Part shown: one piece after another, positions 1 through 7,450 of the stretch
Numbering within the stretch: position 1 is the stretch's first letter
How the letters are laid out: every line of letters begins with the position of its first letter
DNA from: Paracoccaceae bacterium
Lineage (GTDB): Bacteria; Pseudomonadota; Alphaproteobacteria; Rhizobiales; Stappiaceae
Length of the DNA stretch: 64,000 bases
Assembly: GCA_002709505.1 (NCBI GenBank)
Contig: PARB01000106.1
Span: 1 to 64,000, forward strand
Direction: 5' to 3'
The notes under the pieces: model-generated
What the model was told of the DNA's origin: nothing
Databases searched by the model: none
Seen by the model: only the letters and a program-made list of their open reading frames with translations
Made by a program: the position numbers and the translations under genes

Positions 1-42
1 CGCCCGCACCCGTCCCGTCCGCCTGCCGGAGAGCCGCCGTGA
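1..42 (+). CDS. 3' end of an upstream gene, probably another PKS/NRPS gene (partial)
   Basis: Frame 1 is open from the first base and stops with TGA at 40-42. That stop overlaps the GTG start of the PKS gene in the arrangement GTGA, a typical sign of translational coupling in an operon. The 13 visible codons are rich in Pro, Arg and Gly, as at many megasynthase C-termini. No domain can be recognised. That it is a megasynthase is inferred only from its coupling to the PKS. Confidence 0.4.
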   Translation, partial: RPHPSRPPAGEPP

Positions 43-3000
43 CACATGATGCAACCGCCGGCGGCTGGCCGGAAACCTCCGTCGCCATTGTCGGCATGGC
101 CTGCCGCTTTCCCGGTGCCGACGACCTTGCGTCCTTCTGGGAGATGCTCTGCGCGGGGCGCGACACGCTTTATCGCGATCCGGCACGGGCGGAACCCGGC
201 TACCAGCCGGTGCGGGGCCTCGTCAGCGAGCCGGAAGGGTTCGACGCGGCCTTCTTCGGCATTCCCACGCGCGAAGCCTGCTATCTCAATCCGCAGCACC
301 GGCTGTTCCTGGAAACAAGTCATGCGGCGCTGGAAAACGCGGGCTGCGACCCGGCGCGTTTCGACGGCGCGATCTCCGTCTATGCCTCCTGCAGCCAGAA
401 CCGCTATCACGAACAGCTGTTACGGATCGTCCGCTCGCCGGCGGAACGCAGCCTCGCCTACAGTTCCAACTACGCCGAATATGCGCCGAGCCGGGTGTCC
501 TACCGCCTCGACCTGCGCGGCGAGAGCATGGCGGTTCAAACGGCGTGCTCCTCCTCGCTCGTCGGCATTCACATGGCCTGCCAGAGCCTTCTGTCCGGCA
601 GCAGCGACATGGCGCTTGCCGGCGGGGTGAACGTCGCGACGGCGGAGGAATTCGGCTACCGCACCCAGCAGGGCCTGCATTTCTCGCTGTCCGGCCACTG
701 CCGCCCCTTCGACGCCCGCGCCGACGGCATGGTTTCCAGCGACGGGGTCGGCGTGATCGCGTTGAAGCGGCTGGACGACGCGCTGGCCGACGGCGACCAC
801 ATCTGGGCGGTGATCCGCGGCTCCGCGATCAACAACGACGGTGCGTCGAAGATGAGCTACACCGCGCCCGGCATCGACGGACAGGCCGAGGCCATCGCGC
901 TGGCCCAGGAGCTCGCCGACGTGCATCCCGAGACCCTGTCCTATATCGAGGCGCATGGCACCGGCACGCTTCTCGGCGACCCGATCGAGGTCGAGGCGCT
1001 GACCCGCGCCTTTCGGCTGAAGACGCAGGCGACCGGGATCGCGGCACTCGGCTCCCTGAAGGCCAACATCGGCCACACGGTGCATGCCGCCGGCGTCGCC
1101 AGCACCATCAAGCTTGCGCTGATGATGCACCACCGCAAGATCCCGCCCGCCCCCGGTTTCGAAACGCCCAATCCGGCCATCGACTTCGCCAACACCCCCT
1201 TTCGCATTGCAACGGCGCTTGAAGACTGGAAGAGCCCCGGCGCTCCCCGCCGTGGCGGCGTCAGCGCGCTCGGCTTCGGCGGCACCAACGCCCATGCCAT
1301 TCTGGAGGAAGCGCCGCGACGGCCGGAGCGACGGCCGGCGAGCGCCCCCGCAGTCCTGCCGGTCTCCGCCAAGACCGCGACCGCGCTGAAACGGATGGTC
1401 GAGGCCCTTGGGTCGGCCTTCGCCGCCGACCCCGCGCTCGACATGCGCGACGCCTCGCGCACGCTGCGAGAGGGCCGCGGCACCCATTCCCATCGCGCGG
1501 CCGTCGTTGCAGCCGATGCCGCGGAGGCGGCACGGCGATTTTCCGCGCTTGCCCTGCCGCAAACGTCGTCCGGCTCCTGGATCGGACCGCTGTTCGTGTT
1601 CTCAGGCCGTGCCGGCGAGGAGGCCCCGGAAGAGCTTACCCTGTTCAGCGCGTTTCCGGCGTTTCGCGACGCCTGCGCCGAAGCCCGCGCCGCCCTGCCC
1701 GCGCGGATCGCCCCGGAACCGGCGGATGCCTTCGTGCTCGCCCATGCGCTCGTCAGCCTGTGGCGCGATCTTGGGGTTCTTCCCGGCGCCTGTGTCGGCA
1801 CCGGGCCGGGACGGCTGTTCGCCCGCCACCTGTTCGCGGCCAGCGTGGAAGGCGGCGCCGACCGCGCCGCGCGCCTTGCCCGAGCGGCGGCGGAGCTGGC
1901 GGAAGAGCCCCCCTATGCCGCGACCTGGTCGGCTGTCGTTGCCGACCTCGCCGATACGGCGCCTGCGGCCGGGGGCGATGGCCTGGACGCGCTGGGTGCT
2001 GCGCTGTGCCTTGCAGCGAGCCAAACCGGCGGCATCGCGCAAACCTCCCCGCGTCCGGCAGCAAGCGGCGCGGAGGCCGGGCCCGAGCGCGCGCAGCACC
2101 GCCCCCCGGTCACGAGTTTCGCCGCGCAGTGTCTTTCGCAGGGCCGACCGGTGATCGAAATCGGTCCGGACGGGTTCCTCTCCGACCTCCTGCGCATCGA
2201 GGCCACCCCGGCAACCCTGCCGCTGACCGTCTCCAGCCTTCCGACCGCGGGACCGCGCGCGGCCCATCGACCGGACGCAGTGTCCCATCTGCTCACCGCA
2301 GCCTCACGCCTCTGGCAGGCGGGCGCCCCGGTCCGCCTCGATGCGGTTCCGCAAGCGCCGGACGCCCGGCTGGTGCCGCTTCCCGGCTATGCCTATGAGC
2401 GCAAGACCTACGGGCTTGCCGATCTTGCCGCCGGTCGCGGATCGAAGCCGGCCGCGCCGGCGCCTCCCGCAGCCCCCGTCGAGGCGCGGGCAAGGCCTCG
2501 CAAGCAGGCCGACATCGCCGACTGGTTTCACCAGCGCCGCTGGCGCGCGACCCGCCTGCCCGCGCCGCATGACGCGGTTCGGCCGGACGAAGACACCACG
2601 TCACCGGCGCGGATCGTCTTCCTCCGCGACACGCCATGGCAACAGGCGCTGACCGCCGCCCTGCGACAGGCGGGAAAGGGCCGCGTGATCGAGGTCCGAC
2701 CCGGCACCGGCTATGAACGCCACGGCGAGGACCGCTTTACCATCGATCCCTCGGATACCGCCTCCCACAAGCGGCTCTTCGACGCGCTGGAGCGCGACGG
2801 GGTGGTGTGGCGCGACCTGCTCTATCTGTGGTGCGACACTGCCGCGCCCGACGCGGACCTTTCGGCCAGCGTGCTCTGGCCGCTGGCGCTTGCAAGAGCG
2901 CTTGGCGGGCGAGAGGACAAAAGCCGCCTGTGGTTCGTCACCCGCGGCGCGCAGCAGCTGCCGGGCGACACAGCCATCGCGGTCGAGGCCGCGCCGCTTG

Positions 3001-4316
3001 CCGCGCTGGCTCGGGTGATCGCGCAGGAGCACCGCACGCTCGACGCCCGCGCACTCGACCTGCCCCTATCCCTCAATGAAACCCCCGATGCGGGCGCGCG
3101 CGCCATCGGCTGGATCCGCGACGAGCTTCACGATCCCGGTGACGAGCGCGAGATCGCCTGGCGCGGCCGGGCGCGCTTCGTGCCCGAACTGGCGCCGGCG
3201 AGGCCAACAGACGCGGACGCCTCCGCCACGACGGGCATGCGCCTGTGGGGCGGCGGCGGCGCGCATGTAATCTTCGGGGGAACCGGCCATGTCGGGCTGG
3301 CGCTTGCCGGCGAGATCGCCCGGTCCGCACCCGATGCGCGGCTTTATCTCGCCTCGCGCTCGGGCAGGGTCCGCGACGCCGGGGCAGAGGCGCTGTCGGC
3401 GCTCTTGAACAGCGGCGCGCATGTCTCGCTGCACGCCGTCGATCTCGCCGATGGCGGCGCGGTGGCGGAGCTTTTGCGCAAGGCGCAGGCGGAGGGCGGC
3501 GCCATCGACACGGTGATCCATGCCGCCGGCGTGGTCGACACCGATCACCTGAAGTTCATCCGCGACACGCCGGCAACACTTGCTGCCGACCTCCTGGTGC
3601 CACATGTCGCGGGCATGCGCGCGCTCGCCGATGCGGTGGCGGAAACGCCCGTCGGCAAGGTGCTTCTGTGTTCCAGCCTGTCGTGTTTCGTCGGTGGGTT
3701 GAGCTACGGAGCGCATGCCGCAGGCCATCGCCACATGGATGCCGTGGCGCTGCGCGAAAGGCTCGCGGGCCGGTCGAAAGCCGCGTGGATCACGGTGAAC
3801 TACGACACATGGCACGTGCCGTCGCGCGAGAAGACCATCGGCGCGGGCGGCGCCGACTGGGCGATCGAACCGGCGGAGGGCGCGGCCGTGCTTGCGCTTG
3901 CAGCCGCTGCCGGCGCCGGCGAGCACGCGATTTCGACGGTGCCACTCGCCGACAGGCCGGGGCTCTCCGACACCGCGTCGTCGCGCCCTGCCCCGCCTTC
4001 GCCGCAAGGCGCGGCCGCGCCGCAGGACCGTGCACCGGTGCCAGCGCGCGCCACGGCTGCGGCGGAGGAGCCGGCCGCCGACGGTCTGGCCGCCATGGTC
4101 GCCGCCTGCTTCAAGGACGTGCTCGGCGCGGAAACGGTCGGCCCCCAGGACAATTTCTTCGAGCTTGGCGGGGAATCGCTGATGATGCTCGACGTGATCG
4201 ACCTGATCCGGCAGCGCAGCGGAATCTCGGTTCCCGCCGCCGATGCCTTCAAGGCGCTGACGGTGGCGGACATGACGCGCCTGTGCGAGGCGCAGGCGAC
4301 GACCAGGGAAACTTAG
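39..4316 (+). CDS. Type I polyketide synthase module: KS, degenerate AT, KR-like, ACP
   Basis: Single-module type I PKS of 1425 residues. The ketosynthase (about 10-435) keeps Cys170 in TACSSS, His306 in EAHGTGT and His346 in NIGHT, so it should condense. Residues 520-800 look like a remnant acyltransferase with its usual post-AT linker (LPGYAYERKTYG), but the GHSxG nucleophile motif reads GTGPG near residue 586, so no serine. The ketoreductase-like domain (about 1075-1300) has GGTGHVG for NADPH, but the catalytic Tyr position is His1226 and the Asn position is also His. The ACP has GGESL with Ser1380 as phosphopantetheine site. There is no thioesterase. The GTG start is preceded by GGAGAG and overlaps the upstream stop. 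The gene converges on the MFS gene with 9 bp between. A discrete AT elsewhere would be needed to load it. Confidence 0.9.
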   Translation: MTHDATAGGWPETSVAIVGMACRFPGADDLASFWEMLCAGRDTLYRDPARAEPGYQPVRGLVSEPEGFDAAFFGIPTREACYLNPQHRLFLETSHAALENAGCDPARFDGAISVYASCSQNRYHEQLLRIVRSPAERSLAYSSNYAEYAPSRVSYRLDLRGESMAVQTACSSSLVGIHMACQSLLSGSSDMALAGGVNVATAEEFGYRTQQGLHFSLSGHCRPFDARADGMVSSDGVGVIALKRLDDALADGDHIWAVIRGSAINNDGASKMSYTAPGIDGQAEAIALAQELADVHPETLSYIEAHGTGTLLGDPIEVEALTRAFRLKTQATGIAALGSLKANIGHTVHAAGVASTIKLALMMHHRKIPPAPGFETPNPAIDFANTPFRIATALEDWKSPGAPRRGGVSALGFGGTNAHAILEEAPRRPERRPASAPAVLPVSAKTATALKRMVEALGSAFAADPALDMRDASRTLREGRGTHSHRAAVVAADAAEAARRFSALALPQTSSGSWIGPLFVFSGRAGEEAPEELTLFSAFPAFRDACAEARAALPARIAPEPADAFVLAHALVSLWRDLGVLPGACVGTGPGRLFARHLFAASVEGGADRAARLARAAAELAEEPPYAATWSAVVADLADTAPAAGGDGLDALGAALCLAASQTGGIAQTSPRPAASGAEAGPERAQHRPPVTSFAAQCLSQGRPVIEIGPDGFLSDLLRIEATPATLPLTVSSLPTAGPRAAHRPDAVSHLLTAASRLWQAGAPVRLDAVPQAPDARLVPLPGYAYERKTYGLADLAAGRGSKPAAPAPPAAPVEARARPRKQADIADWFHQRRWRATRLPAPHDAVRPDEDTTSPARIVFLRDTPWQQALTAALRQAGKGRVIEVRPGTGYERHGEDRFTIDPSDTASHKRLFDALERDGVVWRDLLYLWCDTAAPDADLSASVLWPLALARALGGREDKSRLWFVTRGAQQLPGDTAIAVEAAPLAALARVIAQEHRTLDARALDLPLSLNETPDAGARAIGWIRDELHDPGDEREIAWRGRARFVPELAPARPTDADASATTGMRLWGGGGAHVIFGGTGHVGLALAGEIARSAPDARLYLASRSGRVRDAGAEALSALLNSGAHVSLHAVDLADGGAVAELLRKAQAEGGAIDTVIHAAGVVDTDHLKFIRDTPATLAADLLVPHVAGMRALADAVAETPVGKVLLCSSLSCFVGGLSYGAHAAGHRHMDAVALRERLAGRSKAAWITVNYDTWHVPSREKTIGAGGADWAIEPAEGAAVLALAAAAGAGEHAISTVPLADRPGLSDTASSRPAPPSPQGAAAPQDRAPVPARATAAAEEPAADGLAAMVAACFKDVLGAETVGPQDNFFELGGESLMMLDVIDLIRQRSGISVPAADAFKALTVADMTRLCEAQATTRET

Positions 4317-4325
4317 CCGGCTGTT

Positions 4326-5513
4326 TCAGCCCGGAACCGGCCGTCGCATGAAGACGACCGCCGCAACCAGCGCCACGGTGCCGAGCGTGCCAGCGACCAG
4401 CGCCAGCGGCGCAATGCCGGCGCGGTCGAGCACCGCGCCGCCGGCCCAGGCGCCTGCGGAAATTCCGATATAGATCAGCGAGCTGTTCAGCGACAGGATC
4501 AGCGTGCCGCCCCCGCCGGCATGGCTGAGCAGGCGGTGCTGGATCGGCACCAGATACATGTAGCTGGCGACGCCCCAGACGAAGCCGACGGCAACCGTCA
4601 GAAGCGCCGCATCGCGCCAGACGACGAGCGCGACGAGCAGCGTCGTCTGCGCCGCCACCGCGCCGACGAGCACCTGCAGCGGTCCGAGCCGGTCGGTCAG
4701 GATCCCGGTGGCGAAATTGCCGGCGAGCGCGCCGATGCCATAGGCGAGCAGCACCGCCGGGAGGATCGGCGCGCCGGCGTAGGTGGTTCCGTCGAGGATC
4801 ACGCTCACATAGGTGTAGACGACGAATTCCGACAGCACGATCAGGAAGGTCACCAGCAAGAGCCCGGCGGTTGCCGGGGTCAGCGCGCGCGAGGCGCTCG
4901 CAGCCGCCGGGGCAGCCGCGCCGACGGGCAAACGCCCCATCAGCGGCATCAGGATCGCCAGCGCGACGAGGCCGAGCACGACGACGAAATAAAACGCATA
5001 GCGCCAGTCGAACATCTGGCCGATCAGGGTCGCAAGCGGGATGCCGGCCGCCTGGGCGACGGTCATGCCGCCGAAGATCACCGCAAGGGCGGCGCCCTTG
5101 CGATGCGGCGGCACCAGATCTGAGGCAAGCGCGGTTGCCGCCGGCGTGAAGATCGCAGCCCCCAGCGCCGACACGATCCGGCCCGCCACGATCTGGTAAA
5201 AGCCCGTCGCCAGACCGCAGGCCAGATTGCCGGCGAGAAAAAAACCGATGGCCAGCAGGATCACCCGGCGCCGGTCGAGCCCGCGCAGCAGCCAGGCGCT
5301 GAGCGGCGCGAAGACGGCATAGGAGAGCGCATAGACCGACACGAGCTGCCCGGCGCGCGTCGCCGGGATCTCCAGGCTTGCGGCGATCTCGTTGAGCACG
5401 CCGATCACCACGAAGGTGTCCATGCCGATGGCCACCGCGCCCACGCCCAGCGCCGCGAGCAGCACCGTCTGGTGCGAGGCGCCGCGCAGGGTCTTCGATC
5501 CGCTACCGCTCAT
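4326..5513 (-). CDS. MFS transporter, drug:H+ antiporter type
   Basis: A 395-residue protein made almost entirely of hydrophobic segments, about 12 membrane spans, with the inter-helix loop between spans 2 and 3 reading RGLDRRRV. The family (AraJ/arabinose-efflux-like DHA1) exports small molecules by proton antiport. I place the start at the ATG at 5513 because GGAG lies 8 nt upstream; an in-frame ATG at 5540 would add nine residues without a better site. It is the last gene of the minus-strand chorismate-derived operon (53 nt after the preceding stop) and is convergent with the PKS, so export of the product or self-protection is the likely role. The substrate cannot be read from sequence. 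Confidence 0.85.
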   Translation of the reverse strand: MSGSGSKTLRGASHQTVLLAALGVGAVAIGMDTFVVIGVLNEIAASLEIPATRAGQLVSVYALSYAVFAPLSAWLLRGLDRRRVILLAIGFFLAGNLACGLATGFYQIVAGRIVSALGAAIFTPAATALASDLVPPHRKGAALAVIFGGMTVAQAAGIPLATLIGQMFDWRYAFYFVVVLGLVALAILMPLMGRLPVGAAAPAAASASRALTPATAGLLLVTFLIVLSEFVVYTYVSVILDGTTYAGAPILPAVLLAYGIGALAGNFATGILTDRLGPLQVLVGAVAAQTTLLVALVVWRDAALLTVAVGFVWGVASYMYLVPIQHRLLSHAGGGGTLILSLNSSLIYIGISAGAWAGGAVLDRAGIAPLALVAGTLGTVALVAAVVFMRRPVPG

Positions 5514-5566
5514 GTCGCTCCGTCTGCACAGGTGTCGCAAGGGTCGCCGGCCAGACGATCACACCC

Positions 5567-6139
5567 TCACCCCGCATGCAACTCTGGATAGGGATTCCCC
5601 ATCAGATTCCCGCAATAGCGCGGTTTCGGGCCATAGACGATCCAGGTGGTAACCACCTCGCCGATCACCCGCATAATCTCGAGCGCCTCGGGATGGTCGC
5701 GCGCGGAGCGGGTATAGGCAACGCCGGCCTCGTAGCGCCCGGCGAGCAACCCCTCCTCCACGACCGGTTTGGTGGTCTCGAAGGTTATCTCGCGCCAGTC
5801 GGCCTCGTTCACATAGCCGAGCGCGGGTTCCGGCACGCCCAGCGTTTGCGGCCTGGCGACATCGCGGCGCTTGACCAGCGCCATTTCCTGGGTCGGCAGG
5901 ATGAAGGTGTCGACCACATGGAGCCGGCCGAGAAACCGCTCGGTCACCTGATGCACGTTCAGATGCGCGCTGCACTGAAGCACATAGGAATTGCCCTCTT
6001 CCACCGCGCGGGCGGCGGCCGCGACCAGATCGTCGCACAGCGCGATGTCTGCCTCCTCGACCCCCTGGAACGCGAGATACCGCTTCAGCGCATGCTCGTG
6101 GCAGCTTCCCGCCGGGCCGAGCGTGTGAAAGCGGATCAT
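5567..6139 (-). CDS. Prephenate dehydratase-like protein without the TRF motif; candidate non-aromatising prephenate decarboxylase (BacA/SalX/AerD-like)
   Basis: 190 residues, the length of a lone PDT catalytic domain with no ACT regulatory domain. It opens with TLGPAGSCHEHALKRY, the usual TLGP(A/S)GS start of the family. Where dehydratases carry the catalytic Thr-Arg-Phe, this protein has VTTWIVYG, so the catalytic Arg is absent. That pattern is known from prephenate decarboxylases of natural-product pathways (BacA in bacilysin, SalX, AerD), which remove CO2 without aromatising the ring. The start overlaps the mutase stop as ATGA (6136-6139), so the two are coupled. True dehydratase activity looks unlikely; the substrate could be prephenate or 4-amino-4-deoxyprephenate. 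Confidence 0.75.
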   Translation of the reverse strand: MIRFHTLGPAGSCHEHALKRYLAFQGVEEADIALCDDLVAAAARAVEEGNSYVLQCSAHLNVHQVTERFLGRLHVVDTFILPTQEMALVKRRDVARPQTLGVPEPALGYVNEADWREITFETTKPVVEEGLLAGRYEAGVAYTRSARDHPEALEIMRVIGEVVTTWIVYGPKPRYCGNLMGNPYPELHAG

Positions 6140-6426
6140 CGCTCGATGATCCGGTCTTCCAGCGCGCAGGCCTCGCCGATGATCAGCCCGTAGAGCGCGC
6201 GGACGAACTCCGGATCGAGCCCCTGGTCCGCGCCCAGTTTCGCACAGCGGCTCTTCACCTCCTCCACCCGGTCGGGCTGCATCATGGCAATGCCATGGCG
6301 CCGCTTGGTGTGCGCCACCTGCGCGCATATCGTCAGGCGTTCGGCCACCAGCGTGACCAGCTTCTCGTCGATCGCGTTCAGCTGGTCACGATAGGGCGCC
6401 AGCAGGCTTTGCGTGTCGGCCGTCAT
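6136..6426 (-). CDS. AroQ-type chorismate mutase, possibly 4-amino-4-deoxychorismate mutase (PapB-like)
   Basis: 96 residues, all-helical AroQ fold. Compared by eye with the E. coli mutase domain, Arg13, Arg30, Lys41 and Arg53 match the residues that hold the substrate carboxylates and ether oxygen. The position of E. coli Glu52, which contacts the C4 hydroxyl, is Val54, and that of Asp48 is Gln50. A changed C4 pocket would fit a 4-amino substrate, as in PapB-type enzymes, but this is inference from a hand alignment. I chose the ATG at 6426 over one 14 codons earlier because of the purine-rich site before it and because homologues start just ahead of the first helix. It overlaps the preceding amidohydrolase gene by 41 nt and the next gene by 4 nt. 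Confidence 0.8.
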   Translation of the reverse strand: MTADTQSLLAPYRDQLNAIDEKLVTLVAERLTICAQVAHTKRRHGIAMMQPDRVEEVKSRCAKLGADQGLDPEFVRALYGLIIGEACALEDRIIER

Positions 6427-7450
6427 CCGTTCCGCTCTCCCTTGTGTCGGGCGCTGTATCGACCTCAAGCCCGATCAGACCCTTGGTGAAATGCGCGGCG
6501 CAGTCCTCCAGCGCGGAGAGCAGGTAGCCGCCCTCCTGCACCACGCAGACCGGCAGCCCGCTTTGACGAAGGATCCCGCCCACCCCGGCGAAGACCTCCG
6601 GCGACAGGTGCCAGCCGCCATGCGGATCGCCGTCGATCACGTCGTAGCCGAGCGACAGCACCAGCATCCCGGCGCCGGTTGCCACGGCCTGCTCCACGAG
6701 ACGGGACACCACCGCCAGATAGGCTTGCGCATCCGGCGGCGCGTCGAAGGCATGAAACACATGTACGGGAAGGGCCGGCGCCAGGTCCGGCTGATGCGGA
6801 AAGGCGACTTCGCCCGGGGCATGGCAACTGAATACCGCGATGTCGGGATGGGCGGCGAGACAATCCGTGGTGCCGTTTGCCGCGTGATAGTCGATGTCGA
6901 TCACCGCGACCCGCGCCCGCGTCTGGCGACGCAGCGCCAGCGCCGCGAGCGCCGCATTGTTGAGAAAACAATAGCCGCCGAAGAACCGCCGCCCGGCGTG
7001 ATGTCCGGGCGGACGGCACAGCGCATAGACATGGGTCGCCTCCCCGCGTCCGAGCGCGACAGCGGCGGCAACGGCCGCCGTCGCGGAGGTCAGGGCGCGG
7101 GCTGGAGAATCGGCCGCCACCGGCGTGTCCTGTTCGACGCCGGGCGCCGCGAAGACCCGGCCCTGCGGCGTGATCGCGGGAACGGCCGGATGCGACCCAT
7201 GCTCGAGAAACGCCAGATAGGCCGGGTCATGCGCCAGCGGCAAGAGGCTGCGCAGCATGCGGGTCGTGCCCTGCGAGATCTCCGCGCCGCGCGCCCGAGC
7301 CCCGGTCGCCCGCAGGATCCCGGAACGAATGCGCGCGGTGCGCTCGGCCACCTCGTTGGACGGCCTGAGCGTGCCGCGTGCGGTGCGGATCGCGCCCCGC
7401 GGTTCGGCGCGATGCGCCACGTCGAAGATCAGGAGGTCGGGCCGCGTCAT
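6386..7450 (-). CDS. Histone deacetylase-like / acetylpolyamine amidohydrolase family protein
   Basis: 354 residues of the zinc-dependent arginase/deacetylase fold. Visible landmarks: RPPGHHAGRR with the His150-His151 pair, a glycine-rich stretch with FLNNAA, zinc ligands Asp187 and His189 in DIDYH and Asp270 in LGYD, and Tyr309 in the EGGY motif that stabilises the transition state. All catalytic residues are present. Bacterial members remove acetyl or longer acyl groups from amines and polyamines. The start ATG overlaps the previous stop as ATGA (7447-7450). Its position beside a GNAT domain in one operon suggests it removes an acyl group added during biosynthesis; the true substrate is unknown. 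Confidence 0.85.
   Translation of the reverse strand: MTRPDLLIFDVAHRAEPRGAIRTARGTLRPSNEVAERTARIRSGILRATGARARGAEISQGTTRMLRSLLPLAHDPAYLAFLEHGSHPAVPAITPQGRVFAAPGVEQDTPVAADSPARALTSATAAVAAAVALGRGEATHVYALCRPPGHHAGRRFFGGYCFLNNAALAALALRRQTRARVAVIDIDYHAANGTTDCLAAHPDIAVFSCHAPGEVAFPHQPDLAPALPVHVFHAFDAPPDAQAYLAVVSRLVEQAVATGAGMLVLSLGYDVIDGDPHGGWHLSPEVFAGVGGILRQSGLPVCVVQEGGYLLSALEDCAAHFTKGLIGLEVDTAPDTRESGTDDGRHAKPAGALS

Noticed and set aside
5567-6139. Calling this gene pheA (prephenate dehydratase)
   Set aside because: The TRF motif and the ACT domain are missing, so phenylalanine synthesis is not supported.
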